From NCBI GenBank assembly GCA_001796965.1, contig MGOA01000151.1:1-8176 (forward strand): a stretch of 8,176 nt of DNA. The letters run 5' to 3'. The notes beneath the pieces were generated by a model, which searched no databases, was not told where the DNA came from, and worked only from the letters and a program-made list of their open reading frames with translations. A program made the translations under genes and the position numbers. The stretch comes from Chloroflexi bacterium RBG_16_64_43. Lineage in GTDB: Bacteria; Chloroflexota; Anaerolineae; Anaerolineales; RBG-16-64-43. Positions 1 through 5,807 of the stretch are shown here, in pieces. Every line of letters begins with the position of its first letter. Within the stretch, counting starts at the first letter, position 1.

Positions 1-816
1 AATCTCGAAAAACACCTGCGTTTCATCCGCCAGGCCCGCAAAGCCGGCGCAGATCTCGTGCTTTTCCCCGAGCTTTCGCTGACTGGGTATGTGCTTCAGG
101 ATCTGGTACCGGCGGTCGCCTGCCGGCCGACAGAAAGCGACCCGGTGTTCGGCGAGCTGCTGGCCGCCAGCAAGGATATCGACGTGGTCGTCGGCTTTGT
201 CGAGGAGGACCAGCGCAACCGCTTCTACATCTCCGCCGCGTACCTTTCGAAACGCCAGGTCCGCCACGTTCACCGTAAAGTCTACCTGCCGACCTACGGC
301 CTGTTCGACGAGGGCCGGTTTTTCGCCTGGGGCGACCAGGTGCGCGCATTCGACACACGCTTTGGGCGCGCTGGCCTTCTGATCTGTGAGGATTTCTGGC
401 ACGCCTCCCCGCCCTACCTGCTCTGGCTGGATGGAGCGGACCTGCTCCTGTTCATGTCGGCCTCGCCGGGGCGCGGCTTGGGGGGCGGCGCCACGCTCGA
501 GAGCGCATGGTGGGTGGAGCAAGTCAATCAATCGTACGCCAGCCTGTTCACCTCCTTCGTAGCGCACACCAACAAGGTAGGCTTCGAAGACGGCCTCAAT
601 TTCTGGGGCGGCTCGACGGTTTTTGACCCGAACGGGCGCTGCCTGGCGCGCGCGCCGTACCACGAGGAGACCCTGAAGCTGGTCACCTTGGATCTCAACC
701 AGCTGCACCGGACTCGTGCCCGTTTGCCTCTGCTACGCGATGAGCGCACGGCGCTCGTCCAGCGCGAGCTGGGGCGCATTCTCGCCCAACCCGATCGCAC
801 GAACAATGTGCGTTGA
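1..816 (+). CDS. Nitrilase-superfamily glutaminase subunit, NadE-associated (5' partial)
   Basis: The reading frame is open from base 1, so the start lies upstream of the window; by comparison with the family about 15-25 residues are missing. The GTG at 58 is an internal valine codon, not the start. The full carbon-nitrogen hydrolase triad is visible: Glu in FPELSLTGY (codon 70-72), Lys in RKVYLPTYGLFDE (codon 277-279) and Cys in LICEDFW (codon 385-387). The CEDxW form and the NKVGFEDGLNFWGGS block are typical of the glutaminase domain of glutamine-dependent NAD+ synthetase. In that family the domain hydrolyses glutamine and passes ammonia to the synthetase. Here it ends at TGA 814-816, and a separate nadE follows, so the likely role is ammonia supply for NAD synthesis in the cytoplasm. 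The alternative is a stand-alone amidase with another substrate. The fold is near certain; the partnership is inferred from sequence type and position. Confidence 0.88.
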   Translation, partial: NLEKHLRFIRQARKAGADLVLFPELSLTGYVLQDLVPAVACRPTESDPVFGELLAASKDIDVVVGFVEEDQRNRFYISAAYLSKRQVRHVHRKVYLPTYGLFDEGRFFAWGDQVRAFDTRFGRAGLLICEDFWHASPPYLLWLDGADLLLFMSASPGRGLGGGATLESAWWVEQVNQSYASLFTSFVAHTNKVGFEDGLNFWGGSTVFDPNGRCLARAPYHEETLKLVTLDLNQLHRTRARLPLLRDERTALVQRELGRILAQPDRTNNVR

Positions 817-841
817 GCGCGCCGCGTGCCCGGCGGCGAAT

Positions 842-845
842 GGAG
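842..845 (+). promoter_or_regulatory. Ribosome binding site deciding the nadE start
   Basis: GGAG lies 6 bases before the ATG at 852. The other in-frame starts, TTG at 813 (overlapping the upstream stop) and ATG at 840, have no comparable purine-rich site, so 852 is preferred. Confidence 0.6.
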
Positions 846-851
846 TTGGCC

Positions 852-1676
852 ATGACCGACCTGCTGCGAATTGATGCCGAGCTTGTCCGCAAGATCCTGG
901 TGGCATTCATCCGGCAGGAGATCACTCGCGCCGGGCTCACGCGAGCCGTGGTCGGCCTCTCGGGCGGGCTCGACTCGACCGTCTCATGCTTGCTCAGCGC
1001 GGAGGCCATGGGCCCGCAAAACGTCTTGGCGCTGAGGATGCCGCACAAGAACTCTTCCCCGGACTCGCTGGCGGACGCGCAGCGCGTCATCGAGCAGACC
1101 GGCGTGCGCCACGACACGGTCGAGATCACGGCCATGGTCGAACCACTTTTCGAACGCTTCCCCGAAGCGGATGCCCGGCGCCGGGGAAACGCGATGGCCC
1201 GCGAGCGAATGATTGTGCTCTACGATCAGTCGGCCGCCTTCGGCGGGCTGGTGGTGGGCACCGGGAACAAGACGGAGATCCTCCTGGGTTACACAACCCT
1301 GTACGGCGATTCGGCATGCGCCATCAACCCGTTGGGCGATCTGTACAAGACACAACTACGCGAATTGGCGCGTGCCTTGGGCGTGCCCGAGGCCATTCAG
1401 AAGAAGCCCCCCAGCGCCGACTTGTGGAAGGGGCAAACGGACGAAGGCGAATTGGGCTACACGTATGCCGAGGTCGACCGGCTGCTGTATCTCTTGGTCG
1501 ACGAGCGCTACAGCCCCGAAGAATGCGTTGCGGCCGGCTTCGCCAAGAAGTTCGTGCACAGCGTGACCGAACGCGTGCGCCGCAATCAGTTCAAGCGCGT
1601 CCTGCCTCCGATCGCCAAGCTCAGCAATCGCACCGTGGGCTACGATTTCCTCTACCTGCGAGACTGGGGGACATGA
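852..1676 (+). CDS. nadE: NAD+ synthetase (ammonia-using, stand-alone)
   Basis: This 274-residue protein matches the length of single-domain NH3-dependent NAD+ synthetases (about 270). It catalyses the last step of NAD biosynthesis: deamido-NAD is adenylylated with ATP, then amidated. Visible motifs in order are the N-type ATP pyrophosphatase loop SGGLDS (residues 37-42), RGNAMARERM (111-120), GTGNKTEILLGY (137-148), YGDSACAINPLGD (151-163) and PSADLWKGQTDEGELG (187-202), the last being highly diagnostic of NadE. There is no glutaminase domain in this chain; the gene just upstream encodes one, 35 bases away, so the two probably act together as a split glutamine-dependent enzyme. The stop overlaps the next gene's start (ATGA). 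An upstream TTG at 813 would add 13 poorly matching residues. The identification is secure; use of the neighbour as ammonia donor is inference. Confidence 0.95.
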   Translation: MTDLLRIDAELVRKILVAFIRQEITRAGLTRAVVGLSGGLDSTVSCLLSAEAMGPQNVLALRMPHKNSSPDSLADAQRVIEQTGVRHDTVEITAMVEPLFERFPEADARRRGNAMARERMIVLYDQSAAFGGLVVGTGNKTEILLGYTTLYGDSACAINPLGDLYKTQLRELARALGVPEAIQKKPPSADLWKGQTDEGELGYTYAEVDRLLYLLVDERYSPEECVAAGFAKKFVHSVTERVRRNQFKRVLPPIAKLSNRTVGYDFLYLRDWGT

Positions 1677-2947
1677 GGCCGGGCGCGCTGGCGGCTCTGC
1701 GCTATCGCGATTTCCGGCTTTTGTGGATCGGGCAATTGATCTCGATGGCCGGCAGCATGATGCAGTCGGCGGCCATCCTGTGGCACATCTACCTGATCAC
1801 CAAGAGCCCGCTCGCTTTGGGGATGATCGGGCTGACGCGACTGGTGCCCATCTTGGCCTTCGCCCTGCTCAGCGGGCTAGTGGCCGACGCGATGGACCGG
1901 CGACGGCTGATGCTGATCACCCAAGGCGGCATGGGCCTCTCCGCATTGCTGCTCGCGGTCATCAGCTTTCGCGGGGTGTCATTGGCGTGGCCGATCTATG
2001 TGCTGGCCATGGCCGGGGCAGCCTTCTCCACCTTTGATACGCCCGCGCGCCAATCGCTCATCCCCAGCCTCGTCCCGCGCGAGCATCTGGCGAACGCCTT
2101 CAGCTTGAACGCGACCATGTTCCAATTCGCCTCCGTGCTTGGGCCGTCATTGGCCGGCGTGGTGATTGCCTCTTTTGGGGTGGGTTGGGCCTACCTGCTC
2201 AACGCCCTGTCGTTCTTGGCCGTTGTTGTGGCCCTGCTCCTGATGCATCCGGTGACGGCACCGGAGACGGGACGCAGTGCAATCAGCCTGCAGGCCGCGA
2301 TGGAAGGATTGCGCTTCGTTTTTCAGGCGCCGATCATCCGCGCAGGGATGCTGCTGGATTTTTTCGCCACCTTCTTCGCTTCGGCCACGGCGCTCTTGCC
2401 AATCTTCGCACAAGACATCTTGCGTGTCGGCGCGCAAGGGTATGGGTTGTTGTATGCCGCGCCGTCACTGGGAGCGATGGTTAGCGGCGTCGTACTTGCG
2501 GTGCGCGGGCAGATCAAGCGACAGGGGCGCGTGCTGTTGTGGGCCGTCGCGGGCTATGGCTTGGCGACCATCGTCTTCGGGATCTCGAAGTCGTTCTGGA
2601 TCACCTTCACCGCCCTCGCTCTTACGGGCATGGCCGACATGGTGAGCATGGTGATTCGTTCAACGGTGCGCCAACTGCTCACACCCGATACCATGCGCGG
2701 GCGGATGGTGAGCTGGAACATGCTCTTCTTCGCGGGCGGGCCGCAACTGGGCGAGGTCGAAGCGGGGCTGCTCGCACGCTGGGTCGGGCCGGTGATTTCC
2801 GTCGTTGTGGGAGGCTTGGGCTGTCTCGTGGCAACCGGCAGCGTAGCCTGGTTGACGCCGGAATTGCGCCGTTTTGAGGGCCATGAGCCGGGTCCGCTCG
2901 AGGAGCCCCCAACCGGTCGTGCGGAAGCCCCACGCCCCGCCGGCTGA
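1673..2947 (+). CDS. MFS transporter, MFS_3/EntS-like exporter family
   Basis: This 424-residue polytopic membrane protein has about 12 hydrophobic segments. The N-terminus (ALRYRDFRLLWIGQLISMAG) and the DTPARQSLIPSL block (residues 122-133) are typical of the MFS_3 'transmembrane secretion effector' group that includes the enterobactin exporter EntS. The MFS loop 2-3 signature appears as GLVADAMDRRRLM (68-80), and a second-half equivalent follows near TPDTMRGRMVS (337-347). The C-terminal tail (about residues 400-424) is Pro/Glu-rich and presumably cytoplasmic. The frame stays open far upstream, back to 986, but that stretch is only nadE read in another frame. The ATG at 1673 overlaps the nadE stop by four bases, which implies translational coupling; a G-run directly before it (1666-1670) is a weak, close-set ribosome site. 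The substrate is unknown. Co-transcription with nadE does not by itself imply a nucleotide or vitamin cargo. Confidence 0.88.
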   Translation: MRPGALAALRYRDFRLLWIGQLISMAGSMMQSAAILWHIYLITKSPLALGMIGLTRLVPILAFALLSGLVADAMDRRRLMLITQGGMGLSALLLAVISFRGVSLAWPIYVLAMAGAAFSTFDTPARQSLIPSLVPREHLANAFSLNATMFQFASVLGPSLAGVVIASFGVGWAYLLNALSFLAVVVALLLMHPVTAPETGRSAISLQAAMEGLRFVFQAPIIRAGMLLDFFATFFASATALLPIFAQDILRVGAQGYGLLYAAPSLGAMVSGVVLAVRGQIKRQGRVLLWAVAGYGLATIVFGISKSFWITFTALALTGMADMVSMVIRSTVRQLLTPDTMRGRMVSWNMLFFAGGPQLGEVEAGLLARWVGPVISVVVGGLGCLVATGSVAWLTPELRRFEGHEPGPLEEPPTGRAEAPRPAG

Positions 2948-3021
2948 GGACGCAGCTCCAGGGACCGCAGGCGGAAGAAGCGTACCTTCCCTGGCTGGCA
3001 GCCCCGACGTGATTCGTCCGA

Positions 3022-3041
3022 GGCGAGTAGAATCACTCGCC
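3022..3041. repeat. Perfect 7-6-7 inverted repeat (operator-like or hairpin)
   Basis: GGCGAGT (3022-3028) and ACTCGCC (3035-3041) are perfect reverse complements around a six-base AGAATC centre. The element lies 131 bases before the ATG at 3172. It could be a dimeric repressor site in DNA or a stem-loop in RNA. Its loop bases 3030-3034 are also complementary to 3011-3015. No known regulator motif was recognised. Confidence 0.4.
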
Positions 3042-3054
3042 GCCCAAGTACGTG

Positions 3055-3086
3055 CCGGCTTGGCCGAGCCAGGGGAGCCAAGGCGG
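3055..3086 (+). other. GC-rich stem-loop in the leader
   Basis: CCGGCTTGGC (3055-3064) pairs with GCCAAGGCGG (3077-3086) at nine of ten positions (G3058/G3083 mismatch) around a 12-base loop. No T-run follows, so it is not a standard intrinsic terminator. A tetraloop hairpin at 3085-3096 overlaps its 3' end. Confidence 0.35.
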
Positions 3087-3161
3087 TTGGTCAACCTCGG
3101 AACGAGACCCACCCATGCGGCGACCGGCTTAGTACTCGAGATACGATCCTTCGACTCGCTC

Positions 3162-3167
3162 AGGAGG
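3162..3167 (+). promoter_or_regulatory. Strong Shine-Dalgarno for the 3172 gene
   Basis: A full AGGAGG sits four bases before ATG 3172 and settles the start. It is the best ribosome site in the window. The TCCT at 3147-3150 could pair with AGGA at 3162-3165, a weak 4-bp option for masking it. Confidence 0.75.
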
Positions 3168-3171
3168 CACT

Positions 3172-4071
3172 ATGAAACGCGCCGTCAGCATCAGCATTGG
3201 CTCTTCGAAGCGCGACAAAGCCGTTGAGATAACACTCCTGGGGCAAAAAGTATCCATCGAGCGGGTCGGCACCGACGGCGACATGGCCAAGGCCGCCCAA
3301 CTCTACCGCGACCTGGACGGCAAAGTGGACGCGTTCGGTGTGGGCGGGGCGGATCTGGGGCTCATGGTCGATACGAAGTGGTATCCGCTTTACTCGGTTC
3401 AGCCGCTCGTGCGTGACGTGAAGAAGACCCCGGTGGTTGACGGCGCCGGCCTCAAAACCACCCTCGAGCGCCGCTCCGCTCAAGTGCTGGAAGCGAAGAT
3501 CGGCGACAAGATCAACCCCAAGCGCTGCCTGATGACCGGGGGCGCCGATCGGTGGGGCATGAGCGTCTCGTTTGTCGAAGCCGGCTACGAATGCGTCTTC
3601 GGCGACCTGATGTTCGCCTTGAGCATTCCGATCCCTTTGCGCTCGCTGGCGGCACTCAAGCGATTGGCGGCCGTGCTCATGCCGGTCGCCGGCCGCTTGC
3701 CCTTTGAATGGGTCTATCCGATTGGGGAGAAGCAGGAGAAGCGCATCCCGAAGTACGGACAGTGGTATGCCTGGGCCTCGGTCATTGCCGGTGATTGCCA
3801 CTATATCAAGCGCCACATGCCGGACCGCCTGGACGGCAAGGTCATTTGCACTAACACCACAACCACCGACGACGTCAAGGCCTTCCGCGCAGCGGGTGTG
3901 AGTTATCTCATGACGACAACGCCGGTGCTCGAGGGGCGTTCGTTTGGAACGAACATGATGGAGGCGGCGTTGGTGGCGGTGGCCGGCAAGGGGCGCCCGC
4001 TTACGCGCGCGGAGCTGGCCGCGATGATCGCCGAACTCAAGCTCGAACCTCAGGTCCAAGCCCTGGCCTAG
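3172..4071 (+). CDS. Quinate 5-dehydrogenase-like protein (function unproven)
   Basis: This 299-residue protein resembles a family that automatic annotation names 'quinate 5-dehydrogenase' in Chloroflexota and thermophilic Firmicutes. I recognise the family from memory of its conserved blocks: GSSKRD (residues 10-15), RVGTDGD (31-37), VDGAGLKTTLERR (89-101), GEKQEKRIPKY (185-195), AGDCHYIKRHMP (206-217) and TTTPVLEGRSFGTNMMEA (248-265). A glycine-rich turn after a hydrophobic strand (RCLMTGGADRWGMS, 118-131) could sit where a Rossmann nucleotide loop would, but it is not a canonical GxGxxG. No signal peptide is seen, and there is no clear transmembrane helix, although 143-173 is hydrophobic. 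The quinate activity is, as far as I know, an inherited label. The gene has its own strong ribosome site and a long leader, and it precedes the atypical nucleotidyltransferase. Family membership is likely; the biochemical role is open. Confidence 0.72.
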   Translation: MKRAVSISIGSSKRDKAVEITLLGQKVSIERVGTDGDMAKAAQLYRDLDGKVDAFGVGGADLGLMVDTKWYPLYSVQPLVRDVKKTPVVDGAGLKTTLERRSAQVLEAKIGDKINPKRCLMTGGADRWGMSVSFVEAGYECVFGDLMFALSIPIPLRSLAALKRLAAVLMPVAGRLPFEWVYPIGEKQEKRIPKYGQWYAWASVIAGDCHYIKRHMPDRLDGKVICTNTTTTDDVKAFRAAGVSYLMTTTPVLEGRSFGTNMMEAALVAVAGKGRPLTRAELAAMIAELKLEPQVQALA

Positions 4072-4234
4072 CGGCCGGCCGCCTGGCCCCCCCCGGCACA
4101 CACTCGAGGTGCCGCCGGTTCGATTGGCGCGCAGCCGGAGCGAGATACGGACTTCGTCGGCAGGCCGATTCCCGAGCTTGTTCCGGCGGTCTTTCTGGTA
4201 TCCCGGCCATCAGGTCTCGCGCACTTTGTTCGTC

Positions 4235-4263
4235 TTGTCGCGGCTGACCGCCTGGATTATCAT
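4235..4263 (+). promoter_or_regulatory. Candidate sigma-70-type promoter
   Basis: TTGTCG (4235-4240; 4 of 6 to TTGACA) and TATCAT (4258-4263; 5 of 6 to TATAAT) are separated by exactly 17 bases. Transcription would begin near 4270, leaving a leader of about 100 bases before ATG 4370. This is the best match I found in the intergenic regions, but it rests on consensus alone. Confidence 0.35.
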
Positions 4264-4360
4264 TCGCCGCACTGGCTGGCCAGGGGCGATCCCAACACCC
4301 ACCGACGAATCCATGCCAGCCCCGGCGACTCCAGCCCGGGAGCTGCGGCCGACCCAACGC

Positions 4361-4366
4361 GGAGGA
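4361..4366 (+). promoter_or_regulatory. Shine-Dalgarno fixing the start at 4370
   Basis: GGAGGA ends three bases before ATG 4370. It chooses this ATG over the in-frame start at 4109. The protein beginning here opens directly with the first beta strand of the nucleotidyltransferase fold. Confidence 0.7.
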
Positions 4367-4369
4367 CTC

Positions 4370-5158
4370 ATGGATACCGTTATCGATGCGGTCGTTCTTG
4401 CCGGTGGGACCCCCACCCCAACTGACCTGATCTACTCGGTGACCGGCGGCAAGCCGAAGGCGCTCCTGCCCATCGCCGGCAAGCCGATGGTCCAGTGGGT
4501 GGTTGATGCGCTGGACGGATCGCCGCACGTCGGAAGCCTGTTTGTTGTCGGGCTCCCGCCCGATACTCGTCTCAAGACCTCGCGCTCGGTGCACTTCCTG
4601 CCCGACGGGCAGAGCATGCTCGAGAACATCCTCAACGGGATGCGCGCCGTTAAGCAACAGCGGCAACAGTCGGCCCACATCCTGCTGGCCAGCGCCGATA
4701 TCCCCGCCATTACCTCCGCCATGGTGGATTGGACCGTGACCACCGCGCTGCAGTCGGATCACGACCTGTACTATTCGGTTGTTGAACGGCGCGTCATGGA
4801 GGAGCGCTACCCAGGTTCGAAGCGCAGCTACGTCCACCTCAGCGACGCGGACGTGTGCGGCGGCGATTTGAACATGGTGCGCCTGGCGGCGGCCACGGAA
4901 AACGCTGATCTGTGGCAGCGGCTGATCGCCTCGCGCAAGAGCGCCCTCAAACAGGCTGCCCTACTGGGGTACGACCTGCTGTTCTTGCTCCTGCTGGGGC
5001 GAGTGTCGGTGGCCAAGGCCGAGCGCATGGTCAGCAGGCGGCTGCATCTCAAGGGACGTGTGATGCTCTCACCCTTTGCCGAAGTGGCGATGGATGTCGA
5101 CAAGCCGTTTCAATACGAACTGGTTCGCGCGGATCTCGAAAGGCGCGCCGCACGTTGA
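4370..5158 (+). CDS. MobA-like / sugar-phosphate-type nucleotidyltransferase, atypical
   Basis: This 262-residue GT-A-fold nucleotidyltransferase transfers NMP from an NTP to a phosphorylated acceptor. Features seen are the first strand and loop IDAVVLAGG (residues 5-13), KPKALLPIAGKPMVQWVVDAL (28-48, the PKxLLPxxxKPM signature), SADIP (108-112, whose Asp is the likely metal ligand), VCGGDLNM (162-169) and a C-terminal MDVDKPFQYE (241-250), where MobA-like enzymes have DIDTPED. The usual G-x-G-T-R loop is replaced by TPTPTDLIYSVTGG with no arginine. The stretch 198-212 (LLGYDLLFLLLLGRV) is very hydrophobic but too short and isolated to show a membrane anchor. Related proteins in Chloroflexota share the blocks KRSYV and CGGDxN, as I recall. 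It follows the quinate dehydrogenase-like gene on the same strand. The acceptor (molybdopterin, a sugar phosphate, a lipid precursor or another) cannot be read from the sequence. Confidence 0.8.
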   Translation: MDTVIDAVVLAGGTPTPTDLIYSVTGGKPKALLPIAGKPMVQWVVDALDGSPHVGSLFVVGLPPDTRLKTSRSVHFLPDGQSMLENILNGMRAVKQQRQQSAHILLASADIPAITSAMVDWTVTTALQSDHDLYYSVVERRVMEERYPGSKRSYVHLSDADVCGGDLNMVRLAAATENADLWQRLIASRKSALKQAALLGYDLLFLLLLGRVSVAKAERMVSRRLHLKGRVMLSPFAEVAMDVDKPFQYELVRADLERRAAR

Positions 5159-5225
5159 CTAGGCCGATGCGCCGAGAGCGACGGCGCCTGACCAGACCCA
5201 GAGTAGCCTTCGCGGCCATTCGCTC

Positions 5226-5789
5226 ATGACCGATAACCCGCCCATCTCACCCCGCCCGACCGAAGCCAAGACTCCAGTCCGGTTCAACGCGTTGCTGGAT
5301 CTCGATCGGCGCTGGACGACGCGTCTGCGCATTGCAGAAAGACCGGGTCTGGCGCGGACATTAGCCATTCTCCTGGCCCATTCGGGCGACAGTTGGTTTT
5401 GGGGGGCGGCGCTGGCCGTTGTGTGGTGGACCGGATCCAACCTGTGGAAGTGGCGCGTCTCTGTGATGCTGCTGGCCATCGTGGCCACGGCCGTGGTCGT
5501 CATGGCGCTCAAGGTGGCCGTCCGCCGCCGGCGGCCGGCCGGCGAGTGGGGTAAGCTATACCGCGCCACCGATCCCCACTCGTTTCCCTCGGGCCATGCA
5601 GCGCGGATGATGATGCTCGGGATCGTTGCCTTGCACGTTGGCCCGCTGTGGCTGGCCGCGGCGCTTGCCCTGTGGGCACCGCTGGTGGCGCTGGCGCGCG
5701 TGGCCATGGGTGTGCATTACCTGTCGGACGTCGTCGGTGGCGCCGTGTTGGGCCTCTTGATGGGCGGCCTGACCGCCCTGCTCTTCTGA
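5226..5789 (+). CDS. PAP2-family membrane phosphatase
   Basis: This 187-residue membrane protein belongs to the PAP2 (type 2 phosphatidic acid phosphatase) superfamily, which dephosphorylates lipid phosphates or undecaprenyl diphosphate at the outer face of the membrane. The three catalytic motifs are visible: KVAVRRRRP (residues 96-104, K-x6-RP), FPSGHA (120-125) and ARVAMGVHYLSD (157-168, R-x5-H-x3-D) with His164 and Asp168. Motif 3 normally starts Ser-Arg; here the serine is alanine. Hydrophobic helices run at about 45-70, 77-98, 127-158 and 166-187, and the N-terminal 30 residues are polar and Pro-rich. There is no clear ribosome site before ATG 5226; an in-frame TAG at 5160 limits the upstream extent. 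The next gene follows in the same frame after 18 bases. Substrate choice (BacA-type UPP, phosphatidate or another) is unresolved. Confidence 0.9.
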   Translation: MTDNPPISPRPTEAKTPVRFNALLDLDRRWTTRLRIAERPGLARTLAILLAHSGDSWFWGAALAVVWWTGSNLWKWRVSVMLLAIVATAVVVMALKVAVRRRRPAGEWGKLYRATDPHSFPSGHAARMMMLGIVALHVGPLWLAAALALWAPLVALARVAMGVHYLSDVVGGAVLGLLMGGLTALLF

Positions 5790-5807
5790 ATCTCTCTCCA
5801 AACCCCG

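Larger units (their letters stand above)
2948..3171 (+). promoter_or_regulatory. Intergenic region / possible structured 5' leader of the quinate dehydrogenase-like gene
   Basis: This is 224 bases without a convincing gene. It holds several inverted repeats: 2958-2964 with 2988-2994 (7 bp), 3009-3015 with 3030-3036 (7 bp), 3022-3028 with 3035-3041 (7 bp), 3055-3064 with 3077-3086 (9 of 10 bp) and 3085-3088 with 3093-3096. The second and third share bases 3035-3036 and cannot both form, which is the arrangement expected of a switching leader. I looked for the signature elements of T-box, SAM, cobalamin, TPP, FMN, c-di-GMP, c-di-AMP and lysine leaders and for SRP RNA, and found none. No good -35/-10 pair and no U-tract terminator was seen. 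GC-rich DNA gives chance hairpins, so a regulatory role is tentative. Confidence 0.3.
4072..4369 (+). other. Noncoding gap before the nucleotidyltransferase
   Basis: The 298 bases begin with a 12-base palindrome, GCGGCCGGCCGC, at 4071-4082, whose first base is the last base of the stop codon. A C-run follows at 4087-4094. There is no T-tract, so no intrinsic terminator is supported. The downstream gene's frame stays open back to 4109, but the 87 extra residues are Arg/Pro/Ser-rich, match nothing I know and lie before a strong ribosome site, so they are read as untranslated. A candidate promoter lies at 4235-4263. Confidence 0.5.

Noticed and set aside
986..1672. N-terminal extension of the MFS transporter frame across nadE
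   Set aside because: This part is nadE read in another frame. The transporter's natural N-terminus begins at ATG 1673.
3028..3033. TAGAAT as a -10 box
   Set aside because: Five of six to consensus, but nothing like a -35 box lies 16-18 bases upstream, and it is inside the inverted repeat.
3054..3128. tRNA-like string (TTGGCCGAGCC... resembling a class II D-arm)
   Set aside because: No matching acceptor stem, no TTCGAA-type T-loop and no anticodon arm could be built.
3142..3147. TACGAT as a -10 box for the 3172 gene
   Set aside because: Only four of six matches and no -35 element at the right distance.
2874..3227. Small plus-strand open frame (117 codons) across the gap after the transporter
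   Set aside because: It overlaps both flanking genes, has no ribosome site and shows no recognisable sequence; read as chance.
4071..4094. GC palindrome and C-run after the quinate dehydrogenase-like gene as a terminator
   Set aside because: The stem would be only four pairs around a four-base loop, and it is followed by C rather than T.
3160..4101. Minus-strand open frame (313 codons) opposite the quinate dehydrogenase-like gene
   Set aside because: It mirrors a gene with conserved blocks and a strong ribosome site; the antisense product shows no domain.
4109..4369. 87-codon N-terminal extension of the nucleotidyltransferase
   Set aside because: Composition is unlike the rest of the protein, and GGAGGA plus ATG at 4361-4372 gives a start that opens directly on the first beta strand.
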